NCBI RefSeq assembly: GCF_000741785.1
Contig: NZ_JGZP01000002.1
Location: forward strand, 21,716 to 85,715
Direction: 5' to 3'
Length of the DNA: 64,000 nucleotides
From: Bifidobacterium stellenboschense
GTDB lineage: Bacteria; Actinomycetota; Actinomycetes; Actinomycetales; Bifidobacteriaceae
Under the pieces are notes generated by a model. It made no database searches and was not told the DNA's origin. It saw only the letters and a list, made by a program, of their open reading frames with translations. Numbering within the stretch: position 1 is the stretch's first letter; each line of letters begins with the position of its first letter. Of this stretch, positions 18,349 through 26,946 are shown in pieces. The translations under genes were made by a program, and so were the position numbers.

Positions 18349-19049
18349 TCCTGATGCTCCTTGCGGCGATAGTCATCAATCAGTTGTTGGAGGGTTTCCA
18401 GTCCGGCACGGCGTTCTCTTGGATCATTGGACTCGGCCAGGTCGGCCGCACATACGGCGAGAGGCATAGGTCCCTCACCAGCGGGGAGCATATCGACGGC
18501 ACGAAGCCGCACTCGAATCGGCATCATGCCTTGTTTCAGCCGACATCTCCGGACGGCATCATCCAGAGCATCGGTGATGATGTAGCCCTCCACCACGTCC
18601 GTGGCGGCCAATTGAAACGAATCCGCCAGTACGCCGGTGGCAGCGGAAGAGCGAACGAGGTCTGCGACCTTGCCAAGGTTGGAGTCCCTGCACCAGTATT
18701 CGACCATCGTTGCGCGACGTCGGGTAAGCCGGACCAGATTCTCAGCATCCATCCGCTCCAGATAACCCTTGAGTCGATACCGCTGCTGCCGGCTCAGCCA
18801 TGACGCATCAAGCCCACTGAGCATGTACAACGCCCCGAACGCCATGCCCGGCGAATACGGACGCCCGTCCGTACCCCGCCATCGCGATTGACGGCGTACG
18901 GAATCCTCCGTGAACAGCGCACTGCTCCCCACAGCGACTGACTCAAGCTGACCCGAGGCGTTAAGCGCACTGACCCGCCGCTCACTTATCCCAAGCAGAC
19001 GAGCAGCCTCCCGCCGCGTGAGCAATGTTCGATTCGTACGGATGACCAT
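18345..19049 (-). CDS. HTH DNA-binding protein (possible antitoxin/autorepressor)
   Basis: I place the start at ATG 19049 (MVIRTNRTLLTRREAARLLG). A longer frame opens at 19103 but would cover the operator-like palindromes. Residues 8-50 form a MerR/excisionase-like helix-turn-helix (LTRREAARLLGISERRVSAL, then SGQLESVAVGSSALFTEDSV). The remaining 180 residues have no family I recognise and include a Trp/Arg-rich middle and an acidic C-terminus. The gene is translationally coupled to the nucleotidyltransferase downstream. Promoter-proximal DNA-binding gene plus NTase resembles AbiEi/AbiEii order, although the HTH type differs from classical AbiEi. Confidence 0.6.
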   Translation of the reverse strand: MVIRTNRTLLTRREAARLLGISERRVSALNASGQLESVAVGSSALFTEDSVRRQSRWRGTDGRPYSPGMAFGALYMLSGLDASWLSRQQRYRLKGYLERMDAENLVRLTRRRATMVEYWCRDSNLGKVADLVRSSAATGVLADSFQLAATDVVEGYIITDALDDAVRRCRLKQGMMPIRVRLRAVDMLPAGEGPMPLAVCAADLAESNDPRERRAGLETLQQLIDDYRRKEHQE

Positions 19050-19057
19050 AGCCCCAT

Positions 19058-19099
19058 TGTATACAGAATTATTCTCAACTAAGAACAGTTTTGTATACA
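19058..19099 (-). promoter_or_regulatory. Paired TGTATACA palindromes upstream of the HTH gene
   Basis: Two identical 8-base palindromes TGTATACA lie at 19058-19065 and 19092-19099, 34 bases centre to centre, with an imperfect TTCT/AGAA inverted repeat between them. The stretch is AT-rich in a GC-rich neighbourhood and sits just before the ATG at 19049. This suits an operator/promoter for autoregulation. Confidence 0.5.
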
Positions 19100-19150
19100 T
19101 CAATCAATAGGATGTTCCTGTTTGCGTTTCACCCATCAACGCGACGCCGC

Positions 19151-19325
19151 ACCAGCGCAATTAATCCCGGAGAACAGCTCAATCGTCCGGGAAAAGTTGC
19201 ACTGCACCTGTCTCAGCGCAAGAAATCCCGGAAAAGAACCGCAACGCCCGGGATTCCTTGCGCTGACGCCGTCTCAGTGCGAACAATCCCGGGCAACAGG
19301 GCGGATTCCCGGGATTTCTTGCGCC
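19151..19325. repeat. Right block of GCGCAA/AATCCCGG inverted repeats
   Basis: Lies in the 497-base gap between the HTH gene and the GH20 gene; no gene is seen in that gap. Alternating half-sites AATCCCGG and CCGGGATT, most with an attached AGCGCAA or TTGCGC, occur five to six times in 175 bases. One inverted pair reads CAGCGCAAGAAATCCCGG and CCCGGGATTCCTTGCGCTG. Blocks CCAGCGCAATTAATCCCGGA, CCGGGAAAAGTTG and CAACAGGGCGGATT are shared with 17529-17611. Spacing is irregular, so this is not a CRISPR. Confidence 0.75.
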
Positions 19326-19546
19326 GGAGGTATCCGTAGACGGGGGAAGCTGCGATGCCACACGGCAAGCGCACCACGAGCAGAACCACAATCACATCTA
19401 CCATGAGGATGCATGAGGGACTCGGCAAGAACCGGCGAGCGTTGGTATTGTTAACTTCGCAATGCTTTTGATACGGATTCGCTACGGCTCCGCGTTTTGG
19501 ACGGATTCTGGACGACAATGGTGGATACGCGAAGCGAAGGAGCCTC

Positions 19547-21592
19547 ATGGACGAGAATACGACCGCGACGGTGCGGGAAACCACGGATACGCATAAGACG
19601 ATGCGTAAGATCCCAGCGGAACCGCAGAATCTCACGGAAACGACGGCATGGCACATCATCCCCACGCCGCGTACCCTGCGGCACGACGAAGGCGTCACAT
19701 TGCTACCTCTGAACGGGCGTGTCAACGAGTCGCGAGCCGTCGGTGACGACCGGCACGTGCTCGCCATGCAGCTCGTCGACGACATCCACGACACCACGGG
19801 CCTCGATTGGGGTATCACCACCGGCGACCGGTGGCCGGGATTCATCACCCTCACGGTCGCCGTCCCCATCACGGTCGCCGCCCCTGCCACCGCCGACACG
19901 CACTCCCCCGCCATCACGCCGGACACACCGGACGCACCAATCGCACCAACCCCCTCAACCACTCCCGGCGCATACACGCTCGACATCACCGAACACGGCA
20001 TCACCGTCGCCGGCGCGGACTTCGAGGGCGTGCGCAACGGCGTGCAGACCCTGCGCCAGCTCATCCGCCAATGCGGCGCCGCCCTGCCTCGCCTGCACAT
20101 CGAGGACCAGCCCGCCTTCCCAACGCGCGGCTACTACCTCGACGTGACCCGCGGGCGCGTCCCCACCCTCGACTGGCTCAAGACCTGGGCCGACAAGCTT
20201 TGCCTGTACAAAGTCAACCAGCTCCAGCTCTACGTCGAGCACACCTTCGCGTTCGACGGGCTCAGCGAGACCTGGCGCGGCAGCAGTCCGCTCGCCCCGC
20301 GCGACATCCTCGAATTCGACGACTACTGCGCCGAACGGGGCATCGAGCTCGTCCCGTCCGTCTCCACATTCGGCCACCTCTACATGGCCCTGCGCACGCA
20401 ATCGCTTCGCGATCTCGGCGAGTTCCCGGAGGCCGCCGACGAACCGTTCGGGTTCATCGACCGCATGCGCCATCACACGCTCAACATCGGCGACGAACGC
20501 GCCTTCGCCCTGTCGTGCCGACTCATCGACAACTACCTGCAACTATTTCGTTCCGACAAGTTCAACATCTGCGCCGACGAGACCTTCGACCTCGGCAAGG
20601 GCCGTTCCAAGCCCCTCGCCGAGCGGATCGGCGTCGCCGCCATGTACGCCGACTACGTCACCCGCCTGTGCCGCCACCTCGAAGCCCAAGGCAAGCAACC
20701 GATGATGTGGGGCGACATCGCCCTCGAACACCCCGAGATCCTCGACCAACTCCCCGAAGAAGTCACCCTGCTCAACTGGCAGTACGACCCGCAGGTCGAC
20801 GACGGGAAGATCCGCACCGTCGCCGAATCCGGCGCCACGCAGATCGTCTGCCCGGCCGTATGGTGCTGGAACGCGCTCCTGCCGCGCATCGACGACGCCT
20901 GGCACAACATCACCCGCATGGCCCGCCACGGCACGCAATACCAAGCGCAGGGCATGCTCGTCACCGATTGGGGCGATTTCGGCCACGTCAACGACCCGCG
21001 CATGGCCGTCCCCGGCATGATCGTCGGCGCGCAGGAATCGTGGGCACCGGGGCGAGTCGCCGACGAGGCCGACATGCTCCGCCGCATCTCGCGCGTCGAA
21101 TACGGCGACGCCGGCGGCACGCTGGTACCGTCGCTCGCCGCGGCGCGACGGGCGACGCTGTTCGGCTGGGACGATCTCGTCACGTGGCTGGAGACCGGCA
21201 TGCCCGCACTCGCCGCGGCGCGGGCGTGCGGCATCGTCGCTGGCTTCGACGCCGCCGACGCGACGTTGCGCGAGTGCGCCGCGCGTCTCGCGACGGCGCT
21301 CGCGCAATCGCGCACGGCGGATGCGGCGGGCACGTCGGCGGCGTTCCGCATCGCCGTCGACGGTCAGCGGCTGTTGAACCGCGTCGGCCTGCGGCTCGCG
21401 CGGATGAACGACGACGGACGCGACGATGATGCGCATAGCGACATCCACGTTGACGGGAGTGCGCTCGCCGCGGCGCTGGAATCGTGGATGGAGGCGTACG
21501 CCGCACAGTGGCGCACGGTCAGCCGCGAGTCGGAGCTGCGGCGCGTCGAGGACGTGATATGGAGGACCGCCGACGCGATGCGGCGGTCCTAG
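19547..21592 (+). CDS. Glycoside hydrolase family 20 beta-N-acetylhexosaminidase
   Basis: A 681-residue GH20-type enzyme releasing terminal GlcNAc/GalNAc or lacto-N-biose-type units from glycans. A GH20b-like N-terminal domain (about 30-185) is interrupted by a Pro/Thr/Ala-rich insert (about 115-140). The TIM barrel begins RGYYLDVTRGRVPTLDWLK and carries the catalytic Asp-Glu pair in CADETFDLG (D344-E345). Aromatic residues that line GH20 pockets follow in MMWGDIAL, LLNWQYDP and MLVTDWGDFGH. No signal peptide or anchor is visible, so it probably acts on imported oligosaccharides. The AAGGAGCCTC site supports the ATG. No transport genes are adjacent. Confidence 0.85.
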   Translation: MDENTTATVRETTDTHKTMRKIPAEPQNLTETTAWHIIPTPRTLRHDEGVTLLPLNGRVNESRAVGDDRHVLAMQLVDDIHDTTGLDWGITTGDRWPGFITLTVAVPITVAAPATADTHSPAITPDTPDAPIAPTPSTTPGAYTLDITEHGITVAGADFEGVRNGVQTLRQLIRQCGAALPRLHIEDQPAFPTRGYYLDVTRGRVPTLDWLKTWADKLCLYKVNQLQLYVEHTFAFDGLSETWRGSSPLAPRDILEFDDYCAERGIELVPSVSTFGHLYMALRTQSLRDLGEFPEAADEPFGFIDRMRHHTLNIGDERAFALSCRLIDNYLQLFRSDKFNICADETFDLGKGRSKPLAERIGVAAMYADYVTRLCRHLEAQGKQPMMWGDIALEHPEILDQLPEEVTLLNWQYDPQVDDGKIRTVAESGATQIVCPAVWCWNALLPRIDDAWHNITRMARHGTQYQAQGMLVTDWGDFGHVNDPRMAVPGMIVGAQESWAPGRVADEADMLRRISRVEYGDAGGTLVPSLAAARRATLFGWDDLVTWLETGMPALAAARACGIVAGFDAADATLRECAARLATALAQSRTADAAGTSAAFRIAVDGQRLLNRVGLRLARMNDDGRDDDAHSDIHVDGSALAAALESWMEAYAAQWRTVSRESELRRVEDVIWRTADAMRRS

Positions 21593-21603
21593 CATCACCC
21601 ACA

Positions 21604-21694
21604 TCCCATGGTGCGGTGAAACTCCCATGGTGCGGTCGACGAAAACGGCTTGATTCCGCCGTTATGGAGATTGTGTGTTACCGCACCATGGGAG
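21604..21694. repeat. CCCATGGTGCGGT direct/inverted repeat with nested hairpin
   Basis: TCCCATGGTGCGGT occurs at 21604-21617 and again within CTCCCATGGTGCGGT at 21622-21636. An exact inverted copy ACCGCACCATGGGAG lies at 21680-21694. The 15-base arms enclose a loop with its own stem (AACGGC 21644-21649, GCCGTT 21658-21663). It lies between the convergent stops of the GH20 and phosphatase genes and may be a bidirectional terminator or a mobile-element remnant. Confidence 0.75.
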
Positions 21695-21699
21695 CGGGG

Positions 21700-22224
21700 C
21701 TACGCGTCGAGGCGCCTCGCCACCCAGTCGACGATGTAGGGGGCGACCTGTTCAATCTGGTCGATGGCGACCTCGAACTCGTGCGGACCGCCGTACCACG
21801 GATCGACCAGGTCAATCTCGCTTTCGCGGCCGGCCGGCGGCTTCGGCAGATTCGGGTCGAAGCTGCGGTACATGTGCACCTCGGCGCGCTTCGCCGGCGG
21901 CAGCATGCGCAACAATGCGCGCATGTGCGAGGCGGTCATCGGCAGGAACAGGTCGGTGCGGTTGATCTCGTCGCGGCTGATTCGGTGCGCGAAATGGTCG
22001 CGCGGGATCTCGTCGCCATAGCCGCGCTCGCGCAGCACGTGCACGGCGCGCGGGTCGATCGGGTGGCTCCACTCCTCGTCGGAGACGCCGCTGGACTCGA
22101 CGTCCACGCGGTCGGACAGGCCGCGCTCGTCGAAATAGTGGCGCAGGATGATCTCGCCCATCGGCGACCGGCAGATGTTGCCGGTGCACACGGTCATGAC
22201 GGTGTACTTCTTCTCGTCGGTCAT
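21700..22224 (-). CDS. Low-molecular-weight protein-tyrosine phosphatase
   Basis: With the start at 22224 (MTDEKKYTVMTV) the protein is 174 residues, close to the LMW-PTP norm. The P-loop CTGNICRSP (Cys nucleophile, Arg) is at about 15-23, and the catalytic aspartate lies in DLVDPWYGG near the C-terminus. Such enzymes dephosphorylate tyrosine kinases of capsule export or other targets; the target here is unknown. It is third in a leftward group with thyA and folA, 53 bases after folA, so it may be co-transcribed. The frame is open further upstream, but the homology begins at the chosen start. Confidence 0.9.
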   Translation of the reverse strand: MTDEKKYTVMTVCTGNICRSPMGEIILRHYFDERGLSDRVDVESSGVSDEEWSHPIDPRAVHVLRERGYGDEIPRDHFAHRISRDEINRTDLFLPMTASHMRALLRMLPPAKRAEVHMYRSFDPNLPKPPAGRESEIDLVDPWYGGPHEFEVAIDQIEQVAPYIVDWVARRLDA

Positions 22225-22277
22225 ACTTCTCTTTCGGCTAACGGATGCGGGCTGACGGGGGTTCGGGGCGCGGGGAA

Positions 22278-22943
22278 TCAGTGGGAACGCACGTACTTGA
22301 TGAAGCGGTAGCGCGCGATGCCGGATTCCGGCTTCTTCGGCTTCAGCCACGGCGTGCGGTCGGCGATCTGCCAGCCGGCATGGTCGTCGTCGGCGAGCGC
22401 GGCGATGTCGGGCGCGTACGTGTCGGCGTCCACGGCCGTGTCGAGCAGGGTGACGAACACCTTGTTCGCCTGCGGCAGGGCCTCCGCGAACAGCTGCGCG
22501 CCGCCGATCACCCAGATCTCGGAACGGTCGAGGCCGTCGTCCGGAATCGCCTCCTGACGGGCCAGGTCGAGCGCGTCCTCCAGACTGTCGACCACGGTCG
22601 CGCCGGGCGCGCGGTACTGGTGGTCATGGGAGACGACGATGTTGTCGCGGTTGGGCAGGGGCCTGTAGCGCAGGTCCAGCGATTCCCAGGTGCGACGGCC
22701 CATGATCACCGGGTGCGAGACGGTGAGTTCCTTGAAATGCTTCATATCCTCGGCGAGATGCCACGGCATGCCGCCCTCCAAGCCGATGGCCCCCGCACGA
22801 CCTTCCTTGTCGCGGGCTTCGGCCCAGATGAGGTTCACCGAGAACGTCTTGGGGAAATCGTCGCCCCAGTCCTCGGTCTCGTCGAGCCCGGCATTCCCGG
22901 GCTCGGGTTCGTGATAGCCGCTTCGGCTACTGTCATGCTCCAT
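22278..22943 (-). CDS. folA: Dihydrofolate reductase
   Basis: DHFR regenerates tetrahydrofolate after thymidylate synthesis. The 221-residue protein begins with about 33 extra, acidic residues (MEHDSSRSGYHEPEPGNAG). The domain itself then shows NLIWAEARD, GLEGGMPWHLAEDMKHFKELT (with the W and acidic Asp that bind folate), VIMGRRTWESL and the IWVIGGAQLFAEAL NADPH motif. It lies 44 bases downstream of thyA, the standard pairing. Confidence 0.94.
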   Translation of the reverse strand: MEHDSSRSGYHEPEPGNAGLDETEDWGDDFPKTFSVNLIWAEARDKEGRAGAIGLEGGMPWHLAEDMKHFKELTVSHPVIMGRRTWESLDLRYRPLPNRDNIVVSHDHQYRAPGATVVDSLEDALDLARQEAIPDDGLDRSEIWVIGGAQLFAEALPQANKVFVTLLDTAVDADTYAPDIAALADDDHAGWQIADRTPWLKPKKPESGIARYRFIKYVRSH

Positions 22944-22987
22944 TTCGGACTCCTTGAGTGGGATTGGACTGGAACAGAAGTGTAATG

Positions 22988-23863
22988 TCAGACGGCGACG
23001 GGCGCTTTGATGGTGGGGTGGTGGCGGTAGTCGAGGATGTGGAAGTCCTCGTACTCGTAGTCGAAAATCGAGTCGGCCTTGTCGATCGCGATCCTCGGGT
23101 ACGGGTAGGGCTCGCGCGACAGCTGTTCGAGGACCTGTTCGATGTGGTTGTCGTACACGTGGCAGTCGCCGCCGGTCCACACGAACTCGCCGGGCTTCAG
23201 GCCCGCCTGCTGCGCCATCATCAGGGTGAGCAGCGAGTAGGAGGCGATGTTGAACGGCACGCCGAGGAACATGTCGCAGCTGCGCTGGTAGAGCTGGCAG
23301 CTGAGCTTGCCGTCGGCCACGTAGAACTGGAAGAGCGCGTGGCAGGGCGGCAGTGCCATGTGCTCTACCTCGGCCGGGTTCCATGCGGAGACGATCATGC
23401 GGCGCGAATCCGGATGATGCTTGATGAGATCCATCACGTTGGCGATCTGGTCGATCGTGCGGTTCGGATCGTCCGGGGTCGGGGCCGGCCACGAACGCCA
23501 CTGCACGCCGTAGACGGGGCCGAGGTCGCCGTTGGCGTCCGCCCACTCGTCCCAGATGTGCACGCCGCGTTCCTGCAGCCAGCGCACGTTCGAGGAGCCC
23601 TTGAGGAACCACAGCAGCTCGTAGGCAAGGCCCTTGAAGAACACGGTCTTCGTGGTGAGCAGCGGGAACGTGCCGTCGGACAGGTCGAAGCGGATCTGCT
23701 GGCCGAACAGGGAGATCGTGCCCGTGCCGGTGCGGTCCGACTTGAGCGTACCTTCGGTGAGGATCCGGCGCACGAGATCCTCATACGGGGTGGGCACGTC
23801 CGTCTCGGGACGGGCGGGGATGCGGGTGCGGATGTCAGCGAGTTGTTCCGGGGTCAAAGCCAT
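22988..23863 (-). CDS. thyA: Thymidylate synthase (ThyA type)
   Basis: The 291-residue enzyme converts dUMP to dTMP with methylene-tetrahydrofolate. Nucleophilic Cys is in [11 protein letters not shown], followed by [20 protein letters not shown] and the closing [27 protein letters not shown] near the N-terminus is the phosphate loop. I use the ATG at 23863 (MALTPEQL); a GTG six bases upstream would add two residues. Length is slightly above E. coli ThyA (264), as usual in bifidobacteria and other actinobacteria. First gene of the thyA-folA-phosphatase group. Confidence 0.96.
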   Translation of the reverse strand: MALTPEQLADIRTRIPARPETDVPTPYEDLVRRILTEGTLKSDRTGTGTISLFGQQIRFDLSDGTFPLLTTKTVFFKGLAYELLWFLKGSSNVRWLQERGVHIWDEWADANGDLGPVYGVQWRSWPAPTPDDPNRTIDQIANVMDLIKHHPDSRRMIVSAWNPAEVEHMALPPCHALFQFYVADGKLSCQLYQRSCDMFLGVPFNIASYSLLTLMMAQQAGLKPGEFVWTGGDCHVYDNHIEQVLEQLSREPYPYPRIAIDKADSIFDYEYEDFHILDYRHHPTIKAPVAV

Positions 23864-23879
23864 GGGCACCAGTGTAGCG

Positions 23880-23916
23880 TGCCCCCTCAGTCAGCCGAAG
23901 CCGACTGAGGGGGTGC
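23880..23916. repeat. Short palindromic repeat
   Basis: CCCCCTCAGTCAGCC and its mirror GCCGACTGAGGGGG form a near-perfect hairpin. It matches the second half of the window-wide repeat without the G-run hairpin. It lies just upstream of thyA in the divergent thyA/osmC gap. Confidence 0.65.
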
Positions 23917-24019
23917 ACTCACGGCGCATGGCGATTCGCGGCGAAATCGGCGGTTTTCGGCTAGATTGGAGATGGTCGCGACGCGACAGGCGCGCCGCAC
24001 GGATAGACGAGGAGTCATC

Positions 24020-24433
24020 ATGGCCAAGCGACTGTGGGTCGAGCGCAACAAGGACGGTTCGTGGGACGCGTTCAGCGAGGACGGCGCGCACATCAAGTTC
24101 GGCAAGGATCGTGGCCAGTTCACGCCGGGCGATCTGATGAAGATCGCGCTGGCCGGCTGCGCGGCGCTGTCCAGCCAGTTCGCGATCGAGCATACGCTGG
24201 GCGAGGGCAAGGGCGCGAAGATCGTCGTCGGCGGCACCTATGACGCGGACAACGACGCGTACATCAACTTCGACGAGCAGGTCGTCGTGGATGCGACCGG
24301 CTCGGATCTGAGCGACGAGGACGCGGCCAAGCTCAAGGAGCGCATCACGCGTCACATCGACAAGGGCTGCACGGTCAAGCACACCTACGTGCAGGAGACC
24401 CCCGTCCGCATGGAAGTGACAATCAAGAAGTAG
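24020..24433 (+). CDS. OsmC family peroxiredoxin-like protein
   Basis: A 137-residue OsmC/Ohr-fold protein, probably reducing organic hydroperoxides. The two redox cysteines are present, in LAGCAALSSQF (about 46) and DKGCTVKHTY (about 117), with a YDADNDAYINFDEQVVVDA strand region between. The ATG at 24020 follows GACGAGGAG. It stands alone and is read divergently from thyA. Confidence 0.88.
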   Translation: MAKRLWVERNKDGSWDAFSEDGAHIKFGKDRGQFTPGDLMKIALAGCAALSSQFAIEHTLGEGKGAKIVVGGTYDADNDAYINFDEQVVVDATGSDLSDEDAAKLKERITRHIDKGCTVKHTYVQETPVRMEVTIKK

Positions 24434-24514
24434 GACGAGAGCGGCACCCGCCGGGGCCGTCAGTAGGACGGACGAAAGCGGCCTCGCCAGAGCTGTAAGT
24501 AGGACGAATGAAGC

Positions 24515-24772
24515 GGCCCCCGCTGGCGGGGGCTGTCGTGTGGAACACGACTGGGGGTGGTCAGAGGCTTTGGCTTCGACCACCCCCAGTCAGCTTCGCT
24601 GACAGCCCCCGCCAGCGGGGGCAAATCATATGACCAGACCACCAATCACCGCCAGCGGGGGCGAAATACATGCCCGACCCAGCCGAACAACATATGCCCG
24701 ACCCAGCCAAACGCCGCCGGCGGGGGCGAATATATGAACGCCCCGACTGGACACCGCCAGCGGGGCAAATCA
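24515..24772. repeat. Palindromic repeat pair with decayed half-copies
   Basis: Fills most of the 394-base gap between the OsmC and UspA genes; no gene is seen there. A complete head-to-head pair occupies 24515-24622. Three further half-copies (CCGCCAGCGGGGGC-like) follow at about 24648, 24713 and 24757. Between them CATGCCCGACCCAGCC is directly repeated, with AAATCATATG flanking several half-copies. Confidence 0.8.
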
Positions 24773-24827
24773 TATGGCCGGCCTACTTGGGCCACGTATG
24801 TGGTCATGCGCGGCGCGCATGGCCTTG

Positions 24828-25856
24828 TCAGTGTTCGGGGTCGATGGTCTTTTCGATCTGCTGGACGACCTCGGGCTCGGCGGGCTCGACCGGGACCTCC
24901 TTGACGCCGCTGATGTCGTCGAGCGGCTTCGGCTTGACTTCGGCCGGCGAGCTCGGCACGGTGTCGAGACGGCTTTCGGCGGCCTCCACGTACTTGCGCG
25001 GCACGACGTAGACGGGGCCGACGGAGTGCTGCAGCAGGCCTTGGCTGGTGGAGCCGAGCAACAGGCCGGTGAAGCCGCCGCGGCCGCGGGAGCCCACGAC
25101 GACGACGTCATGGTCGTAGCTGGCCTTGGTGAGCGTGTCGACGGCGGAGCCGGGCACGATGCGCTTCTGGATCTTCAGATCCGGGTACTGCTCCTCCAGC
25201 GGCTTGACGCGCGTCTCCAGATCCTCCATGTAGGAGTCGTAGACGCTCTGATCCGCGCCCTTGACCTGCGGGGCGGCGGAGATGACGTCGAGTTCGGCGC
25301 CCCACGCGTGCGCGAAGGAGGCGGCGATGTCGAGGGCCTTCAGGCCCCACTTGGATTCGTCGGAGCCGACCGCCACCTTGGTGATCGTATTGTTGAGGTG
25401 CATGAGGTTGCCGTCGTCGTCGGTGTAGGGCACGACGACGATCGGGCAGTACGCGTAGGCGGGCAGCGAGGAGGACGTGGTGCCGAGCAGGCGCTCCGCG
25501 AGACCGCCCTTGCCGCGGTTGCCGATGACGATGAGGTTGTAGTTGCGCGACAGTTCGACGAACACGGACGCCGGGTCGCCGGTCACAATCAGCGTGGCCG
25601 CCTGGACGCCCTGCTCGTCGGCGATGGCCTTCGCCTTGGACAGGATCTCCTGCGCGTCGGAATGGGCCGCGTTGTCGTCGCCCATCGCGGTGTACGTGGC
25701 GTCGAAGCTGACGGCCGCGTAGCTGGGCAGGGAGTACGCGCAGACGATCTGCAGCGTGAGTCCCGCGTGCTTGGCGTAGTTCGCCGCCCACCAGGCGGCC
25801 TTGTAACTGGCGTTCGACCCGTCAACGCCGACGAGTATGGCCTTGTCGTTAATCAT
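24828..25856 (-). CDS. Universal stress protein, tandem UspA domains
   Basis: The 342-residue protein has two Usp domains. Domain 1 (about 5-145) starts AILVGVDGSNASYKAA and ends with the ATP loop GNRGKGGLAERLLGTTSSSL. Domain 2 (about 160-300) has VAVGSDESKWGLKALD and GSRGRGGFTGLLLGSTSQGL. Both loops keep the G-2x-G-9x-G-S/T nucleotide pattern, so ATP binding is likely. A 40-residue acidic/proline tail follows. Two-domain Usp proteins are common in actinobacteria and act in stress survival; the specific role is unknown. Single-gene unit with a GGAGG site before the ATG. Confidence 0.9.
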   Translation of the reverse strand: MINDKAILVGVDGSNASYKAAWWAANYAKHAGLTLQIVCAYSLPSYAAVSFDATYTAMGDDNAAHSDAQEILSKAKAIADEQGVQAATLIVTGDPASVFVELSRNYNLIVIGNRGKGGLAERLLGTTSSSLPAYAYCPIVVVPYTDDDGNLMHLNNTITKVAVGSDESKWGLKALDIAASFAHAWGAELDVISAAPQVKGADQSVYDSYMEDLETRVKPLEEQYPDLKIQKRIVPGSAVDTLTKASYDHDVVVVGSRGRGGFTGLLLGSTSQGLLQHSVGPVYVVPRKYVEAAESRLDTVPSSPAEVKPKPLDDISGVKEVPVEPAEPEVVQQIEKTIDPEH

Positions 25857-26008
25857 GACGACCTCCTTGAGTTATACGCGATGCCGTCATGCCGTTGGCG
25901 ACATCGCCCCCTGTGCATCCCAGAATACCCCGTCGCGGACGAATATCGCGTGTCATCCGCGTGAAATAGTTCACTCGTGTCGCGCGTGTCAATCCCCGGA
26001 AAACGCGA

Positions 26009-26038
26009 AACGCGCCTCCCCTCAGGGGGAGACGCGTT
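26009..26038 (-). terminator. Intrinsic terminator of the NlpC/P60 gene
   Basis: AACGCGCCTCCCC pairs with GGGGGAGACGCGTT (one mismatch) around a short loop. On the minus strand a CGTTTCGCGTTTT tract follows. It begins about 30 bases beyond the stop. Confidence 0.7.
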
Positions 26039-26066
26039 CCGTCAAGAAATGAAGCCGAATCCGCAA

Positions 26067-26807
26067 TCAGCCGACGCGGCGGATGGAGTAGCTCTGGCCG
26101 CCGAAGGACCAGGACACCGGGTTGGTGCGGATGCCGTAGCCGTAGTTCTCGGCGTCGACCAGCATGCCGTTGCCGATGTAGATGGCGGCGTGGTTCGCGT
26201 TGGCGATGATGTCGCCCGGCTGCGCCTCGGCGAGGCTCGGGACGGCGACGCCGACGGTGGCCTGCGCGCCGGAGGTGCGGGGCAGGGAGATGCCGTTCTG
26301 GGCGAACACGTACTGGACGAAGCAGGAGCAGTCCATGTTGTACGGCGGGTTGCAGCCACCGTACTGGTAGCGGTCGTCGGCGGCGATGGCGAGGCCGAGG
26401 GCCACGATGCCCGCCGCGTTGCCGGTGGCGGCCGGCAGGTTGGACGTGTCGAAGGACTCGCGGGTGGCGGAACGGCTGGCGGCCTGGCTCTGGGCCTGGG
26501 CTGCCGCGGCGGCGGCCTCCTGCTGGGCCTTGGCCTTGGCTTCGGCGTCCTTCTCGGCCTGCGACTTGGTCTGCGGCACGTTCAGGGACTCGATGCCGCC
26601 CCAGTTGGAGTCGGACTCCACGTCGGTGGAGGTGGACTCCTTGAGGAGGTCCTTGCGAGCGGTCGTGGTCTTCGGGAACGAACGCTCGGAGGAGACCACG
26701 GAGGAGTTCTGGTCGGCGGCGGTGGCGGCCGGCGCGACGGCGATGAACGTCGCGCAGGCGGCGACGGCCGCGGTGAATGCGATTACGGTTTGCTTCAAAT
26801 TCTTCAT
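26067..26807 (-). CDS. Secreted NlpC/P60 family cell-wall hydrolase
   Basis: A 246-residue protein with a clear Sec signal peptide (basic MKNLK, hydrophobic core, APAATAA cleavage region near residue 30). An Ala/Gln/Lys-rich coiled-coil-like linker follows (QAEKDAEAKAKAQQEAAAAA). The C-terminal catalytic domain has Cys in DCSCFVQYVF and His in NANHAAIYIG. The usual DCSG motif reads DCSC here, with an extra cysteine next to the nucleophile. It should cut peptidoglycan stem peptides. The next gene upstream encodes a CHAP amidase on the same strand, so the pair probably acts together in cell separation. Confidence 0.88.
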   Translation of the reverse strand: MKNLKQTVIAFTAAVAACATFIAVAPAATAADQNSSVVSSERSFPKTTTARKDLLKESTSTDVESDSNWGGIESLNVPQTKSQAEKDAEAKAKAQQEAAAAAAQAQSQAASRSATRESFDTSNLPAATGNAAGIVALGLAIAADDRYQYGGCNPPYNMDCSCFVQYVFAQNGISLPRTSGAQATVGVAVPSLAEAQPGDIIANANHAAIYIGNGMLVDAENYGYGIRTNPVSWSFGGQSYSIRRVG

Positions 26808-26946
26808 CGGAACCTTACGGTAGCACCCGGGGTGGCCCCGGGATATGGATTGTCTGTGGCCTTGAGGGAAATCAAGGGCGACACGCCGGTGAATGACGGA
26901 TATCTCACAATCCGCCGGAAATCGCGGATGTGAGCGGAAACACGAA

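Noticed and set aside
19151..19325. Possible small CRISPR array
   Set aside because: Half-sites alternate in orientation and spacing is irregular, with no constant repeat length and no cas genes.
26808..26946. Possible c-di-AMP (ydaO-type) riboswitch upstream of the NlpC/P60 gene
   Set aside because: Such riboswitches often precede cell-wall hydrolases in actinobacteria, but I could not find the conserved core. Only a simple CCCGGGG hairpin near the start is visible.
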